In this document: one piece after another, positions 1 to 11,654 of the stretch | Numbering within the stretch: position 1 is the stretch's first letter | How the letters are laid out: each line of letters starts with the position of its first letter | DNA from: Spodoptera frugiperda | Lineage: Eukaryota; Arthropoda; Insecta; Lepidoptera; Noctuidae | Direction of reading: 5' to 3' | Assembly: GCF_023101765.2 (NCBI RefSeq) | Contig: NC_064224.1 | Span: forward strand, 7,768,103-7,832,102 | Length of the DNA stretch: 64,000 nt | The notes under the pieces: generated by a model | Seen by the model: the letters and a program-made list of their open reading frames with translations, nothing else | Told to the model about the DNA's origin: nothing | Databases searched by the model: none | Position numbers and translations under genes: made by a program

Positions 1-454
1 CTTTTAAAAATATAAAAAGCAGTAACCCACCAGTAACGGGAGAAATCCAAACTACCAGCAGTCAGGGCTCAAAAGAATGAAATTTTTAGGCAATACGAGC
101 CGTGCCCAGCAGTACTGCTTTCTTATCATTATTATTTAACAGTTTTATTTAACTTGACTTGTTTGTTTGCTTGGGTCAAAGTAATCGGTATTTTACTAAT
201 TTACTGTCACCAAGATTAAGAAGGTTGTCAAATATCAGATCTGATATCTAATCTAATCTTGATGACCGTAACCGTTTAATATAAAAACATATTGTTAGGT
301 ATAACTTGTTTCTTATATCGGTCATTCAAGACAAATATGTTATCAGTCTTATTCATTATTATTTTAAGTGTAAATGCCAGATGTGGAACTTTGTGATTCT
401 TGTGCGGCTGCCATTCATTTAATAGTAATTATAATTGCAGTTCAACTTTTTCCT
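1..454. other. Intergenic, nothing recognised
   Basis: AT-rich sequence with no supportable gene or repeat. Confidence 0.5.
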
Positions 455-600
455 GGAGCTGCGGTCTGCCTAGTGGGTTACCGGGGCTCCGGTTCGAAAA
501 ACAGGAGTACAACCGGAGTGGTTTTTAGTCAATAAGAGTCGGACAACTGCTTCTCGCACCGCCAATGGCAAAAAAAGTCATCGAATGATTTCCCCCTTAA
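455..600 (+). repeat. R1 LINE tail, diverged
   Basis: It carries the family landmarks in order: GGAGCTGCGG, ACCGGGGCTCCGG, GGTTTTTAGTCA and TCGAATGATTTCCCCC. Several changes from the better copies suggest an old insertion. Confidence 0.75.
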
Positions 601-1232
601 ATAAGCCCTTAAAAAGACCTTGAAACCAAAATAATAGAAGACACTCATTTTACACGCGTAATTCTCAAAAGCAAGACCCTTATTACATAAAAATAACAGT
701 AATGTGGAATATTGAACGCTAGACTGTCTGCGCCCTTATCAAAACCAGCCTAAAATGATATAACATTACTCTTCTACTTCAAATTGTACCCTCAAAACTT
801 AAATCCACATTAGATCCATACAAATTGATTCAGAAACTAGTATTATTCAACGTTGAGACATAAATTTAAAACTTGAGCCATTCCGAATAAGGACGGTGAA
901 GTAAAACAATAAAATTAAAGTTTCTCTCTCCATATTTATTGTGATATCGAAATGAACGATTTTAAAGTTTTATGTCTGTTTCAGATATTTTGGATGAATT
1001 TTATGAATTTTTGATACTACAGTTATCTTCTTTAAAATCGTATTCAGTGTATAGTCGTGTTAGTATAAAACAATAGAGATTTTCTACTAGTTTGGATTAA
1101 GAAACTCGTGATGCCATTAAATAATAAACTACATGATATATGTACACTATACATAACCTCACGCCTGTCTCCCATGTTAGTAGACATAGACTATGGAACC
1201 TTAATTGTTTCTTTCGTTTCTCTCTCTTAAAA
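601..1232. other. Intergenic, nothing recognised
   Basis: AT-rich. The phrase CCTCACGCCTGTCTCCCAT at about 1158 resembles the target sequence hit by the R1 copy near 10.3 kb, but no element could be delimited. Confidence 0.4.
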
Positions 1233-1428
1233 AAAAACGTTGCCCCACACTAGGATTTTCTCCTGTGTCGTGGGTGCGTTTATAAAAATACAAGTTTACA
1301 TGCACATGACACCCAAACCCGAAACAACAATTTGTGGATCACACAAAGAGTCGCTCCGTGCGGGAATCGAACCCGCTACCCGTTGCGCGGCAGCCAGTTG
1401 CCCAGCCACCGCATCAACCGTGCAGTCA
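1233..1428 (-). repeat. SINE-A, near full length
   Basis: Read on the minus strand, a tRNA-like head (A-box-like GGTGGCTGGGCAACTGGCTG, B-box-like GGTTCGATTCCCGCACGGAG) is followed by a body with TGTGTGATCCACAAATTGTT, then TTTGTAAACGCACCCACGAC and a CCTAGTGTGGGGCAAC end. This is the arrangement of a pol III-driven, tRNA-derived SINE. A run of A on the minus-strand 3' side is replaced here by the T-free flank near 1230. The small open frame across it is incidental. Confidence 0.85.
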
Positions 1429-1986
1429 TATGAATTGCTACGATTCTTACATATGTACCTCTTTTACTACATGACATGGAAAATTAACTAGGTAAATAAC
1501 TCATACAAGTACCGTATAAGTACTATATACTATTAAATAAATAAATAGCTAAAATATCCATTAAGTTAAATTGGTGACAATAGGAACAAACCTACTGGAT
1601 TCACTCGCGACCTTCCGAAGAGTAGTACCATGCAGGGAACGTGATAACCCTGGATTTTTCCATTTTAAAGTCTACCTATATAGTTAAATAATATACCTAA
1701 GTATGTAAACACAGCTGTGTGGCAACGGCTGATTAGAATATGTTTCACCAACTTTACTCTTCTTGCGCGGGTGCTAAGAGTTGATTAAGAAGAGAAGAGA
1801 AGAGATGACACATTCAACAGAGCAGAGGTCAGGCTTCAGCGCTCTCTGATGAACCAGAACTTCTTCAGACCCCCCTGACAAGCATTGACATTTGGCAAAC
1901 CTTCTTATATAGATGGGGCCCATAGGATAGGCAGTGGGTTGTCAAGGACTTTTGATGATTATGATTTCATGATTGATGATGATTTT
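1429..1986. other. Intergenic, nothing recognised
   Basis: AT-rich with a short purine run (AAGAGAAGAGAAGAGA near 1790). No gene or repeat boundary seen. Confidence 0.4.
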
Positions 1987-2192
1987 GACTGCACGGGTGC
2001 AGCGGCATCTGCAACTACTGCACCGGCAACTGACTGTCGCGCAGCGTGAGTTCCATTCTGTCACGGAGCAACTCTTTGAACGAATCATTGTTTCAAATAA
2101 ATATGAGTGTCATGTATTTTTGAACTTGTATGTTTGTAAACGCACCCACGACACGAAGAGAAAACCCTTGTGTGGGGCAACGTCAAAAAAAG
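1987..2192 (+). repeat. SINE-A, degenerate head
   Basis: The body and end are clear (TTTGTAAACGCACCCACGAC, then GTGTGGGGCAACGT). The tRNA-like head is badly mutated, with only CACGGAGCAACTCTTTG left of the B-box side. Confidence 0.75.
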
Positions 2193-2574
2193 ACGAATCT
2201 ACCTAATATACTTCTATTTTTAACACACTCTAATACTGAATACCTAATACAATATTGTATTAACATCCAATATTACTCCTAAGCTCAATATTTGCTGTGT
2301 TAATATTAGTTTACAAGCAATAATGTACATTAGTACTGCGTCATTGGTTCGCATAATTATTTATAAACATAACGTATGTTTGTTATTGTCTCGAGTGGTA
2401 AAGTGCTGCTGCTGAACGGGAGTATTGAACTTCGAATCGGATGTAAATCCCATGACGTGTTAGACAAACTGGAAAGGGGAAGCAGAGGTGAACATAACAT
2501 AATAACTACATTAAATATAATAGGCATTTAAGTCTATTACTACAAGCCAAGCACAGTTCCTCTCTCCGGTTACC
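2193..2574. other. Intergenic, nothing recognised
   Basis: AT-rich, no supportable feature. Confidence 0.4.
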
Positions 2575-2835
2575 ATTAGTGCCGGTTCTCCAACCAGAAC
2601 CAGACCCGTGCGTACAGCGTCACGTTCTACGCGTGCTTTCAAAAGCTAGACTACTGCGGATGAGACCCGGGAGGGCTGATGCCTGATCCAGAGCTGCGGA
2701 CTACCTAACGAGAACACTGGGGTTCTGACTCAAAGCAGGACGAGGAACGGGGTGGTTTTTAATCAGTTGGAGTCTGTCACTAATTCTTACCTCACCCAAG
2801 ACAGGAGAAGCCTTTGGGTGCTTTTACTTCCTCAA
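2575..2835 (+). repeat. R1 LINE tail, longer copy
   Basis: It begins further upstream than most copies: the CCAGAACCAGACCCGTGCG and AGGGCTGATGCCTGATCC segments of the R1 3' UTR are present before the GAGCTGCGGACTACC core. The 3' end is diverged. Confidence 0.8.
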
Positions 2836-3417
2836 AAAAGGGTTCTTGGCATTACTGAGAAATTAACAAATCGAAAAAACACGATTAACACTGCTCGATC
2901 CCAGTTTCCTTACCTGATTACTCACTTTTTAAAAAATATCCAAAGCAATATCCACGAAACAAACAAACATCTAATATCTTTAAAACAGACAATAATCCAA
3001 AGATATCATTCACAAACATAACGAAAATAGAATCGATTCTGATCAATAAATGCCTTAAAAATATCTTAAGCAACTTATTTTTTTATAAATCCCGTGTTTA
3101 TAGAGATTGTACACATATTTCAGCACGTGTATACGCCTCCGTTTTGTTAGGAAACAAACAAAACTGACCTTTAACGGTAATATAAAAAGGTCAAACTACT
3201 TTCACATTTTTGGGTGTCAAAATATGTTGATAAACGTATCAGGTACTTAATATCGACATATTAATGGTGTCTGTCTTACTTGTTCTTTTTTAGTTACATA
3301 TTCAGGATCGTACAGGGGTGAGCAAAAGTGCACATTCTTAAATCAAAGCAGAAACCAATAAGACCGTTTGCTTAATCATAATTGGAACCACTCCGACTAA
3401 TAATGAGTCAGTCATTC
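2836..3417. other. Intergenic, nothing recognised
   Basis: AT-rich. CAGGGGTGAGCAAAAGTGC near 3314 looks like a hAT terminus but no partner end was found. Confidence 0.35.
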
Positions 3418-3732
3418 AAGTATGAGAGAGCCATGCTTCGGCACGAATGGTCCGGCTTGAGACTTGAGAATGGAGTAATATCACAGCCTCACAGAAAACT
3501 GACGTGAAACAACGCTTGTGTTGTGTTTCGTTGTGTGAGTGAGGTTACCGGAGGCCCAATAATTACCCTCATGAACAATGGAAATTCTTTCCAATCCCAA
3601 ATTCCCCAATAATCTCGAAATTCCTAGCCCCGAAAAGGCCGGTAACGCCCCTAGTATTTCGGGTGTTCATGGGCGCCGGCGATTACTTACCATCAGCTGA
3701 TTCGTCTGCTCGATTACCGGCTTATATCAAAT
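3418..3732 (-). repeat. Rep-D, near full length
   Basis: The copy runs from GAGAGAGCCATGCTTCGGCAC to CTGCTCGATTACCGGCTTATA and contains TTGTGTGAGTGAGGTTACCGGAGGCCCA. It has neither clear terminal inverted repeats nor a coding frame, so its class is unresolved. Confidence 0.8.
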
Positions 3733-4966
3733 AAATCAATTACAGTAAGCGCATCTTTCATAAACCTTTCAAAAGAATACCATAAATAATAATATACGAT
3801 CACAAGCATAACACATAATATATTTGACTGTAAAAGTAGATGATAAATATTCAGTGGATGTGAACATTCTTACATAGTCCCCGGGGTAGCTAATTCGATT
3901 CCCAGCTCACCTCCAGGCGTCATATTACGAGCCATTCCGCGCTTCGCGCCAAACTTTTTGTTTTCTCTAACTTTTTGATAACTTCCATTCTTCATGTTGT
4001 GTGCGGGGTACTAGTTACAGCGAGTAACATTATAACAGCGTAACATTTTTAACCGACTTCCCTTTGGCTTGATGATCCCAAATGAGTCATAGAACATTTA
4101 AAGAACGATGCTGTTCGTCCTTCGGTATCTAGCAGCTATTCACAGTTTTAGGCAATAGTTTAAAATTATACATGATATACTTAAATGGAACGCTGCAAAC
4201 ATGCGATGGTAAAAAACGAGTTTAAAAATAATAAGGAATCTAGTGTTTATTTTATGCAATAATAGTTGTAATCATCTGATTAAGATATGAGTAACACAAA
4301 AACGATTAAAATTATAATAACCATTTCTTTTTTAGCGTTTTTCGGGAGCGTTCTGTTTACACCCTATATTGTGTCGTATTATCAACTATCTATACACATT
4401 TACTATACTTACTACACATTAACAAATCGCTATCACTACCACCACACCCGCCCATCACAAACATTTACTTTCAACAAAAGAAGTGTAACAAAAAAATTGT
4501 TAGTTCTTCCAAGTTCATCGTCTTTGGGAAACAGTCGAGAGTCTTTAAGGTATTCTTTAGTCGGTTATATAATATTTTTCTGTGCCTGGCAATGGAGGAA
4601 AGAGGTTAATTACTTTGTAGTAGGATGAAACTGACAGGCAGTTTGTGGAGATTATGCTTGAGTGCTTTGTTTTCAGAGTTGCAGAGGAGTTTTCGAGACT
4701 GTCTCGAGCTGTCCTGACTAAAACAAATTCCTCTTAGGAAGATCATGATTTGGTTTATTTTGTTTGTTTGTTCACTGTAATAAAAATTGTAAATGATTTC
4801 CTAATGTACCATGTAAGAGGTATGTTGGAAGTTTTAAAAAAGCGGCGCGATTGTATGTTCTATAATAATTAATGGTCAATTATGTTCTTCACTCAAACTG
4901 AACTACTGTTCCGACAAAGATTGATAAATGTCAGAGAATTATTGACAACAATTCATCAAAATTTTC
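3733..4966. other. Intergenic, one untrusted open frame
   Basis: No repeat family recognised. A 113-codon open frame at 4287-4628 (+) starts with a hydrophobic stretch, but its composition is biased by AT-rich DNA and no domain is visible. I do not call it a gene. Confidence 0.35.
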
Positions 4967-5237
4967 ACATCATCAGTCTATAAGTGGCCATTGCTGACCA
5001 GAGCAGCTTCTCACACGGGAAATGTTTGAGCATTAATCACCACGCCATGCACCACAATCATTAGAAATTATAAGCTCAGGTTTCCTCACGACGTTACTCT
5101 TCACCGTTAGTCAGTGATGTCTAAATTATCTTAGTAAGTACATATAATTCGAAAAAAAAAACATATTAGAACTTACCATTGGTAGGTTTCAAGCCCATAT
5201 GCATGAGAAGCGGGCGTCTTAATCCTCCGGGCCACCA
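4967..5237 (-). repeat. SINE-B, near full length
   Basis: On the minus strand, GGTGGCCCGGAGGATTAAGACG leads to a B-box-like GGCTTGAAACCTACCAATGG, then a body with CACTGACTAACGGTGAAG and CGTGAGGAAACCTGAGCTTA, ending GTGGCCACTTATAGACTGATGATG. The head has tRNA-like promoter boxes, so a tRNA-derived SINE is inferred. An A/T-homopolymer interrupts the body near 5155. Confidence 0.8.
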
Positions 5238-6171
5238 TTTAAATCTTAGTTTCAGAATTTCCCACACGCCCACACAACACAAACTGCTATTCATTACCCA
5301 CAATACATCTGTCTATTCATAGAAAACCACAACATATTATATCATATGTAATATATTACGTACAAAAACCAGCATTCAAGCGTGTGATAGTGTAGGAAAA
5401 CTTGGAATTGAGTTTCTGCAGTTTCATGACGGATTTTGTTTGGCACGTTGCCAAGAGGAACTGGGATTAATGTACAAGGTGTTATTTGATAAAGTATAAT
5501 TCTGCAGCCTTGACTGACCATGGAAAGGAAGAAGGTTTTATGTAGCACTTTTGGAAATTATACAAAAACAAAACTGAGAATATTTTTTAAAGCGAAGGAT
5601 TTATTTCAACTAAACCACACATAATATGTAACTACAGATACACTTTTAAAGTTTGACCTTAAGTGAAACTAAATGCGGTTCCAAAATATAAATTCGTATA
5701 AAGAAGAACGAGTAACAAACGCCATGTTTATACTTAAATAAATAATCGTTTTAAAAGTACTAAACTCTTTAGATCAGCTGTTAGCAGATTTGTTTGGCGA
5801 TCTACTAAAGTGTGTTCTATTTCATTAAGTTTTAAAGTCCTAAAACGGAAAATGTTCAATTCCATAGTCTCAACTAGCACCAGTTAAGCTTATTTTTGTT
5901 ACACCATGTATATCACTCGCCTATAGATCCAAAGTTTTAGCAATTGATCTTTTTTTGTGTGTTTTCGGCGACCGTCGTGCCGTAAATTGCGTGGAGGGGA
6001 CATGGTGGATGACTGCAGTTAACTTAAACGGTGTTTTTTATGGAATTTTTTTCAAGGTCATTGATTTTTTTTTTTGTGGAATTTTCCTTTGTAAATGCTT
6101 TGGAGATCAGTTATGTTGATGGTTGTGTACTATGTATTAGTTTTGTATGTGTATATGCATGTTTCTCTGGC
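5238..6171. other. Intergenic, nothing recognised
   Basis: AT-rich. Short open frames here (5342-5548 minus, 6031-6237 plus) show no domain or codon signal. Confidence 0.4.
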
Positions 6172-6430
6172 TTACTGCTGCACTCAGAGACATTTAATGA
6201 TTACTTAATCTATTCTTTAGTAACGATTTTGCATTGAAAACAATTGTTAAGGACTAGGTTAAGTATTAGAAAATAAACAAGGTCAGTAAGTAATAAGAAG
6301 CCTTTATTGCATGAAGGTAGCATACAAACACATATAGTAAGTAAGAATCAACCGTTACCGTTACCGAAGCATCAAAAAAGTGCGACAACATAAGTAACCA
6401 TTAAATGACTCTAAGTACGGCGGTTAGTTT
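6172..6430 (+). repeat. MITE-E, split by an insertion
   Basis: The left half (CTGCTGCACTCAGAGACATTTAATGATTACTTAA to GGACTAGGTTAAGT) ends at about 6260. The right half (AAGTAACCATTAAATGACTC to TACGGCGGT) lies at about 6391-6427. The roughly 130 bp between them is foreign to other copies. Confidence 0.65.
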
Positions 6431-6477
6431 TGTTGAGATCTGTAAATGATAAGTGCTATGAGAACATTTTTTTTTAT

Positions 6478-6590
6478 TTGCCCCACACTAGGATTTTCTC
6501 CTGTGTCGTGGGTGCGTTTACAAACATATAAGTTCACATGCACATGACACCCAGACCCGAAACAAAAATTTGTGGATCACACAAAGAGTT
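6478..6590 (-). repeat. SINE-A, head missing
   Basis: Body only, from GCCCCACACTAGGATTTTCTC to GTGGATCACACAAAGAGTT. The tRNA-like head is absent, as expected for 5'-truncated retroposition. Confidence 0.8.
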
Positions 6591-7110
6591 TCACCGTAAT
6601 AATATCAGATAGTTAACTCTAGTTTTACTAGTCCTAACTTTTTTAAGATGTCCTCAGATAGACACTATTTTAGGCTCTAATTAGCTCGTACTGAGTGGGT
6701 AGAAATAAAAATAGAATTAGTCACAGAAAAATGGTCTATTTTATATAAATAAATATGTTTACATCTGGACCGGTAACAGATGGTATATTAGCACAGATCA
6801 AAGGCCTTATAATAAACAGTGATGAATATAATATTCTTGAGTATTACGTACAAAGAGAAGTAAATCAAGTAAACATTAGGAAAACGTTAATTTCCCACAA
6901 AGAAAATGTTTCGTGAGAAAGTTTTCTGTGGCTATACTTCGTGGTCCCTAATCAAATGTATATTAACATAGTTATGAGATTCTCTTATTACATAATAATG
7001 GCACATACATATACATAAAATCACAACACACTGTTAAATAAAATATGGGGATATAAAAATAGTGTGTTTGTTTCTGTAATAAGAAAAAATATTTTTTATA
7101 TTTTATTTTA
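6591..7110. other. Intergenic, nothing recognised
   Basis: AT-rich, no supportable feature. Confidence 0.4.
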
Positions 7111-7542
7111 GACAGTTGTCCCACCGGCAACGATGAACGAGTAACGAGTAGAGCTAGAACTAGAAACGAGTTAAGCGAGACGTGGCGAGCGATTGTGTAG
7201 TTCTGATGTTTGTGTAGTTCGGCTATAAGCGAGTGTACGAGTGAGGCGGGCGATTACTCGCACTACGATACGCACTGCAGAGAAATGACCACTGGTTGCT
7301 CGCTCGGCGTTTGTTTTAATCGCTTGGCGAGTGTCGCCGAGCGAGTGTTATCTTTCATAGCTCTTGTCGCTCAGCGACAAACAAGTGAAGCGAGCACTCG
7401 CCGGCAGTGTGAACAGTCAGCGATCAACTATTTGTATATGCATCTCTTTTGTTTACACGGAAAGTATATCTATTGTACGTTTCTTGAGCGAGAAAATAGC
7501 CGATAGTTAGTCGTTCACTCGCCGTTGGTGGGACAACTGCCT
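7111..7542. mobile_element. Candidate TIR element with GC-rich interior
   Basis: The ends are inverted: CAGTTGTCCCACC on the left and GGTGGGACAACTG on the right. The interior is much richer in GC than its flanks and repeats short motifs such as GCGAGTG and CGCTCAGCGACA. No transposase frame is seen; the 98-codon open frame (7210-7506) is low-complexity. Inferred to be a non-autonomous DNA transposon. I could not settle a target duplication. Confidence 0.6.
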
Positions 7543-9192
7543 TAGGGGCATTTAACTTATAGTCTACGTCAGCCCCATCGTACCCTATATTTAACTCTAA
7601 AAACATTTTAAATCAACTAAATATTTAATAAGAATACTGCAATACTTATAAGTAGGTAGTATAGTAGTGGCTCTGACATAATACTAGAAAAGGATACCAA
7701 ATCACGTTTTTAATGTTGAAATGTTGCATGAGTGAGTCCCTCAATGAAATTATCTGATCAAAGCAATTGATAGACGTACTCTCAATAGCTTTTTATGATT
7801 TTTTATTTTTTATAAAAAAAAGAATAAAAAAAAGCCTGACTTAAAAAAAATTGACGCCGTAATAATATGGCAGTTCCCATAAAAAAGTTTTTATTAAGAA
7901 TCTTGTTTTAATAAAAATAAAATCCCCTATCAGAATCTCAATTTTAACTTACAAACAAACAAACTTTATAACTAAGTTAGTATAGATCTTGCTTTAAATA
8001 CTTCAAAGGTAGGTACTTAGTACACTTTCAGAATTTTCATGAATTTCATGAAAATTTATTCTGTACTTATAACCACCTATCGCGTCTCGCAGATCATTAG
8101 GCACGATTTATTTAAAATTTCCAAAGAAACTCCAAGAAACGGTAATGCTATAATATTTTTATTTATTTATTTAGGTTTTAGTATTTATGTACAGACCTAA
8201 ATTACGTCATTTTTTGTTATGAAACTATATTTTACGCCTACATTACATGTAAAATGGTGTAAGCAGAAGTTCATTGAGATTATAATACACTATTAAACCG
8301 ACTTTACAAAAAAGAGGTTCTCAGATAGACCTGTATACCATATGTAGAGGCTTCTCATGACTTAGATTAAACCACATATTTTTGATTATCTTGACTGATA
8401 ATATAAGAAAAATAAGCGAAATAAGCATTATTCTCGTTGAGCGAATATGAACACTTTTTCCAAATTTCAATACAACATTATAACAGCAGCGCCGCATGTC
8501 CGTAAAATTTAACAACATGGAACTGTTTACGCAGAATTGAATACCGTACATGATTTATTATTTATTTTTCGTTGCAATATTTAGTTGTATTATGTGGACA
8601 CCATACTACTTATAGTTTTATTTAAATCATAAGAGTGATCTCCATACTGTATATGTATGTATATGAATTACAGGTAAAACGTTACAACACGATGAAACAT
8701 TACAACCCTCTCTTAACACAAATACCTACGATGCCTACGCAAACTTTGATCTCCTAACCTATTTGGCTTCAGCTAAACCAGCCAACCATACACAACACAG
8801 AGAAAACTAAACTCTTCCTTCCCTGATACACAGTCCAATCTCCTTTGACACGACCATAGGCTCTCTTATCAATTAAGAAGACGATCTTTAATCTGTTTAC
8901 CAAGTTCCTTCATACGAGAAAGGTGTTATGTTTAGTTTAGTAAGTAAATAAGGCAATAGGGATGTTCCCATTTAAATTAATTAGACGATGAAGTTAGACA
9001 GTGATGTATGGAGGTAAGAATAGCTTCGGTATGATGTATTGACACAGATTTACGGTGGTGTAAAGTTATTGTGAAATAGGGGGGTGTCAAGGGTTGGTAT
9101 TATTATTAATCTGGTCTGTTTCTTGTGATGTTAGTTGACGATGTCTGTAATTAATCAAGAACTGAATGGAAGTGTAAGATAATACATTATTT
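7543..9192. other. Intergenic, nothing recognised
   Basis: AT-rich with homopolymers and a TTTA run near 8160. Open frames are short and lack domains. Confidence 0.4.
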
Positions 9193-9323
9193 TCCTTACT
9201 GTTGTACTCAGAGATATTTAATGCTAACTTAACCCAGTCTTTAGCAATTATTGTTTTCTGAACAAAACAAGTTAGTAAGGAATAGTTTAAGTTATTATTA
9301 AATGACTCTGAGTACGGCTGTTA
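9193..9323 (+). repeat. MITE-E, intact copy
   Basis: The inverted ends (TGTACTCAGAGATATTTAATG and CATTAAATGACTCTGAGTACGG read outward) enclose a spacer with TCTTTAGCAATTATTG and AGGAATAGTTTAAG. The whole element is close to a palindrome. Confidence 0.7.
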
Positions 9324-10330
9324 GCAATGTAGACTAATGAATAAAATTAAAGTGTCTGTTTGTAATATTAAAACAATCGCTTTTTACTTCTTGCATATGA
9401 ATATACAACACATACACCAATTTTTATGTCTATCTGTTTGTTTGTTCTTCTAATCTCTGCAAGGGCTGGACAGAATTTGACGAGACTTTTACTGGCAAGT
9501 AGCGATTGTATAAGGGAATAACTTAGGCAATTTTCAGATCCAGCACGATGTTGTGATGGATTGTCGCTACTGCTAACTGCCAGCGTGCTTACGGCGCGTG
9601 ACCCGCGAGGTGCAAGCTCGCAATCAGCGCGCCGACGAATACGATGCGACGTTGTTTCGCTTGCACCTTGCCGTTGCCCGTTTTGCCAAGTCGTAAGCAC
9701 ATAGCCTCAACTACGACTCAAGAGGACCCTGCGCTGGCCACCCAACGTCACCTTTTTGTATTGACGTTATGAAATATATCATACGCTATACGATATAAAG
9801 TTTAATGGCAAGTTAATTGCTAGCTTATTAAATGTGTAATGTCTTTAACACGGCATTATCGCTAACCTCCAGGCAAGGTAGTGGTCATACCTATTAATTT
9901 AAAAAAATAATATCCTAAAGGCCACCACCTCATTGATCATAGTGTCAAATGAGGTTACGCCTTCAGAATTTTTTTGAGTAAAACTCGTAAAAACTGCTCG
10001 TTGAAAATGGTTGAATCATTGGCCTAAGTAGGCTCGCAAATTAGGCTACATTAGTCACATTAAGTACTCAAGGAAATGGAGGTAGAGACTCGAATATTAT
10101 TTCTATGATGATTTGAAGTTTTTTTAGTTTAAGGAATGGACGATAACGATAACGAGTTTCTAGAAAAATGGTCGTCTAAATTATTATGTAATATTTTTCT
10201 GGAAATTTTGTTCTTAATGCGGTTAGCGAGAGGGCCTCAGTTTCTTTTAATAATAAAGGTAAATAATATCTTTTCTTTCTATTGAAAATAAAACATACAT
10301 ACCTCGTACATAGCCTCACGTCTGTCTCCT
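9324..10330. other. Intergenic, with a GC-rich pocket at 9535-9720
   Basis: Most is plain AT-rich DNA. The pocket at 9535-9720 is strikingly GC-rich and open on the minus strand (CKRNNVAS-like and KVQAKQRRIVFVG-like frames), but I recognise no family. It may be an old transposon piece or a non-coding GC patch. Confidence 0.35.
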
Positions 10331-10343
10331 AGGGGTAGGCAGA

Positions 10344-10682
10344 CTGTTTCTGATTGGGCGGGAGGAAACGCCCGGGTGTCATCACTGCGAAGACCGCCCG
10401 GAGGACACGGTGGAACATACGCTTGCGGTCTGCCCTGCGTGGGCTGAGCACCGCCGTGTCCTCAGGGATGTGGTCGGCGACGGCGCCCTCTCGCGTCCGG
10501 CACTGATACAAGCCATGGTGCGGAGCGAGGGGGACTGGGATGCCGTCTCCTCCTTCTGCGAAGCAGTCATGCTAGCTAAGGAGGAGGCGGGGCGCGTGAG
10601 GGAACGAACTTCCTCACGCCCCAGCCGTCGCGAGAGACACTCCGGGCGTCGGGGATCGCGCGACGATCTCCGGCCACCGTAA
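10344..10682 (+). pseudogene. R1 LINE polyprotein, C-terminal end
   Basis: The frame opens at the truncation point and ends at TAA 10680-10682. It starts LFLIGREE and shows a zinc-knuckle pattern: Cys at 10377, Cys at 10386, His at 10416 and Cys at 10431 (CHHC, ten residues, H, four residues, C), as in the C-terminus of R1-clade LINE ORF2 proteins. CPAWAEHR and a charged, Arg/Ser-rich tail follow. No frameshift is seen in what remains, so the copy may be young, but the endonuclease and reverse-transcriptase domains are missing. The internal ATG at 10410 is not a true start. Confidence 0.9.
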
Positions 10683-10994
10683 GTGCGGGTCTGCGGACGG
10701 TGAGCAAGGGTAGCTCGCCGCCCGACCAGAACCAGACCCGTGCGTGCGGCGCGTCGCGTTCTGCGCGCGCCTCAAAGAGCCATCAGACCACCACAGATGG
10801 GGCCCAGTAGGGCTGATGCCTAATCCGGAGCTGCGGACTACCTAGCGGGTTTACCGGGGCTCCGGCTCGACGGGCAGGAATAGGAACGCGGTGAATTTTA
10901 GCCAGTAAGAATCTGACACTATACCTCTCGCCTCGCCCAAGGCGGGAAAAGTCATTGGATGATTTTCCACCCTAAAAAAAAAAAAAAAAAAAAA
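10344..10994 (+). mobile_element. 5'-truncated R1-clade LINE with 3' UTR and poly-A
   Basis: The insert holds the end of the reverse-transcriptase ORF, a 3' UTR of about 300 bp and an A-run of about 20. It is bracketed by AGGGGTAGGCAGA at 10331-10343 and again at 10995-11007, a 13-bp target-site duplication. The 3' UTR contains every landmark of the R1 tails elsewhere in the window, so this copy identifies that family as LINE-derived. R1 elements are best known from 28S rDNA; this target is not rDNA. Confidence 0.9.
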
Positions 10995-11082
10995 AGGGGT
11001 AGGCAGAGACTATTAAACTGCTTACTCAACTATCTAAAAACTTGAATACCCATTACAGTATACTTATACCCATAAGAATACA

Positions 11083-11272
11083 CGGTAGGCACGGTGGCTT
11101 GGCAACTAGCTGCCGTGCAACGTGTAACGGATTCGATTTCCATGCGGAGCAACTCTTTGTGTTATCCAAATATCCACAAATTGTTGTATCGAGTCTGGGT
11201 GTTACGTGTATCCGACTCGTATGTTTGTAAACGCACCCTCAACATAGGAGAAAATCCTAGTGTGCGACGTTC
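11083..11272 (+). repeat. SINE-A, near full length
   Basis: Head GGCACGGTGGCTTGGCAACTAG with a mutated B-box region (GATTCGATTTCCATGCGG), a body with ATCCACAAATTGTTGTATCG, and an end GAGAAAATCCTAGTGTGCGACG. Confidence 0.85.
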
Positions 11273-11654
11273 TATACAATCTGCTTACAAAAAAAACAAA
11301 ACTAAATATACACGTATTATTATTACTCAGCTTTTCGTCTAAAATATACAGCGTAACTTTTGTATTGTTAGTAGACAATCGTAACAAAAGATTTCTTCCC
11401 CATATTTACATATTTTTATATCACTCATATTATATTGTTATGCTACTCCGCTACTCGACACTCCCCCTCTCAAAAGAATAGATGTGTGGAAAAGCGTAAC
11501 ACTTTGACTGACAGATATTAAAATAATCCATCTTATTTATTTACGGATTTAAATTTTATTATAATAAAATAATGTGTATAACAACTCTTGTATATAAAAA
11601 TATACATATACATAATACTAGGAGTATTACAATTTATATGGTTGGTTAATATGT
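11273..11654. other. Intergenic, nothing recognised
   Basis: AT-rich. Overlapping short frames on both strands show no domain. Confidence 0.4.

Noticed and set aside
3314..3340. hAT-like terminus CAGGGGTGAGCAAAAG
   Set aside because: No matching inverted end or 8-bp duplication found downstream.
4287..4628. 113-codon open frame with a hydrophobic N-terminus
   Set aside because: AT-driven composition, no domain, no neighbouring exon or conserved signal; not enough to call a gene.
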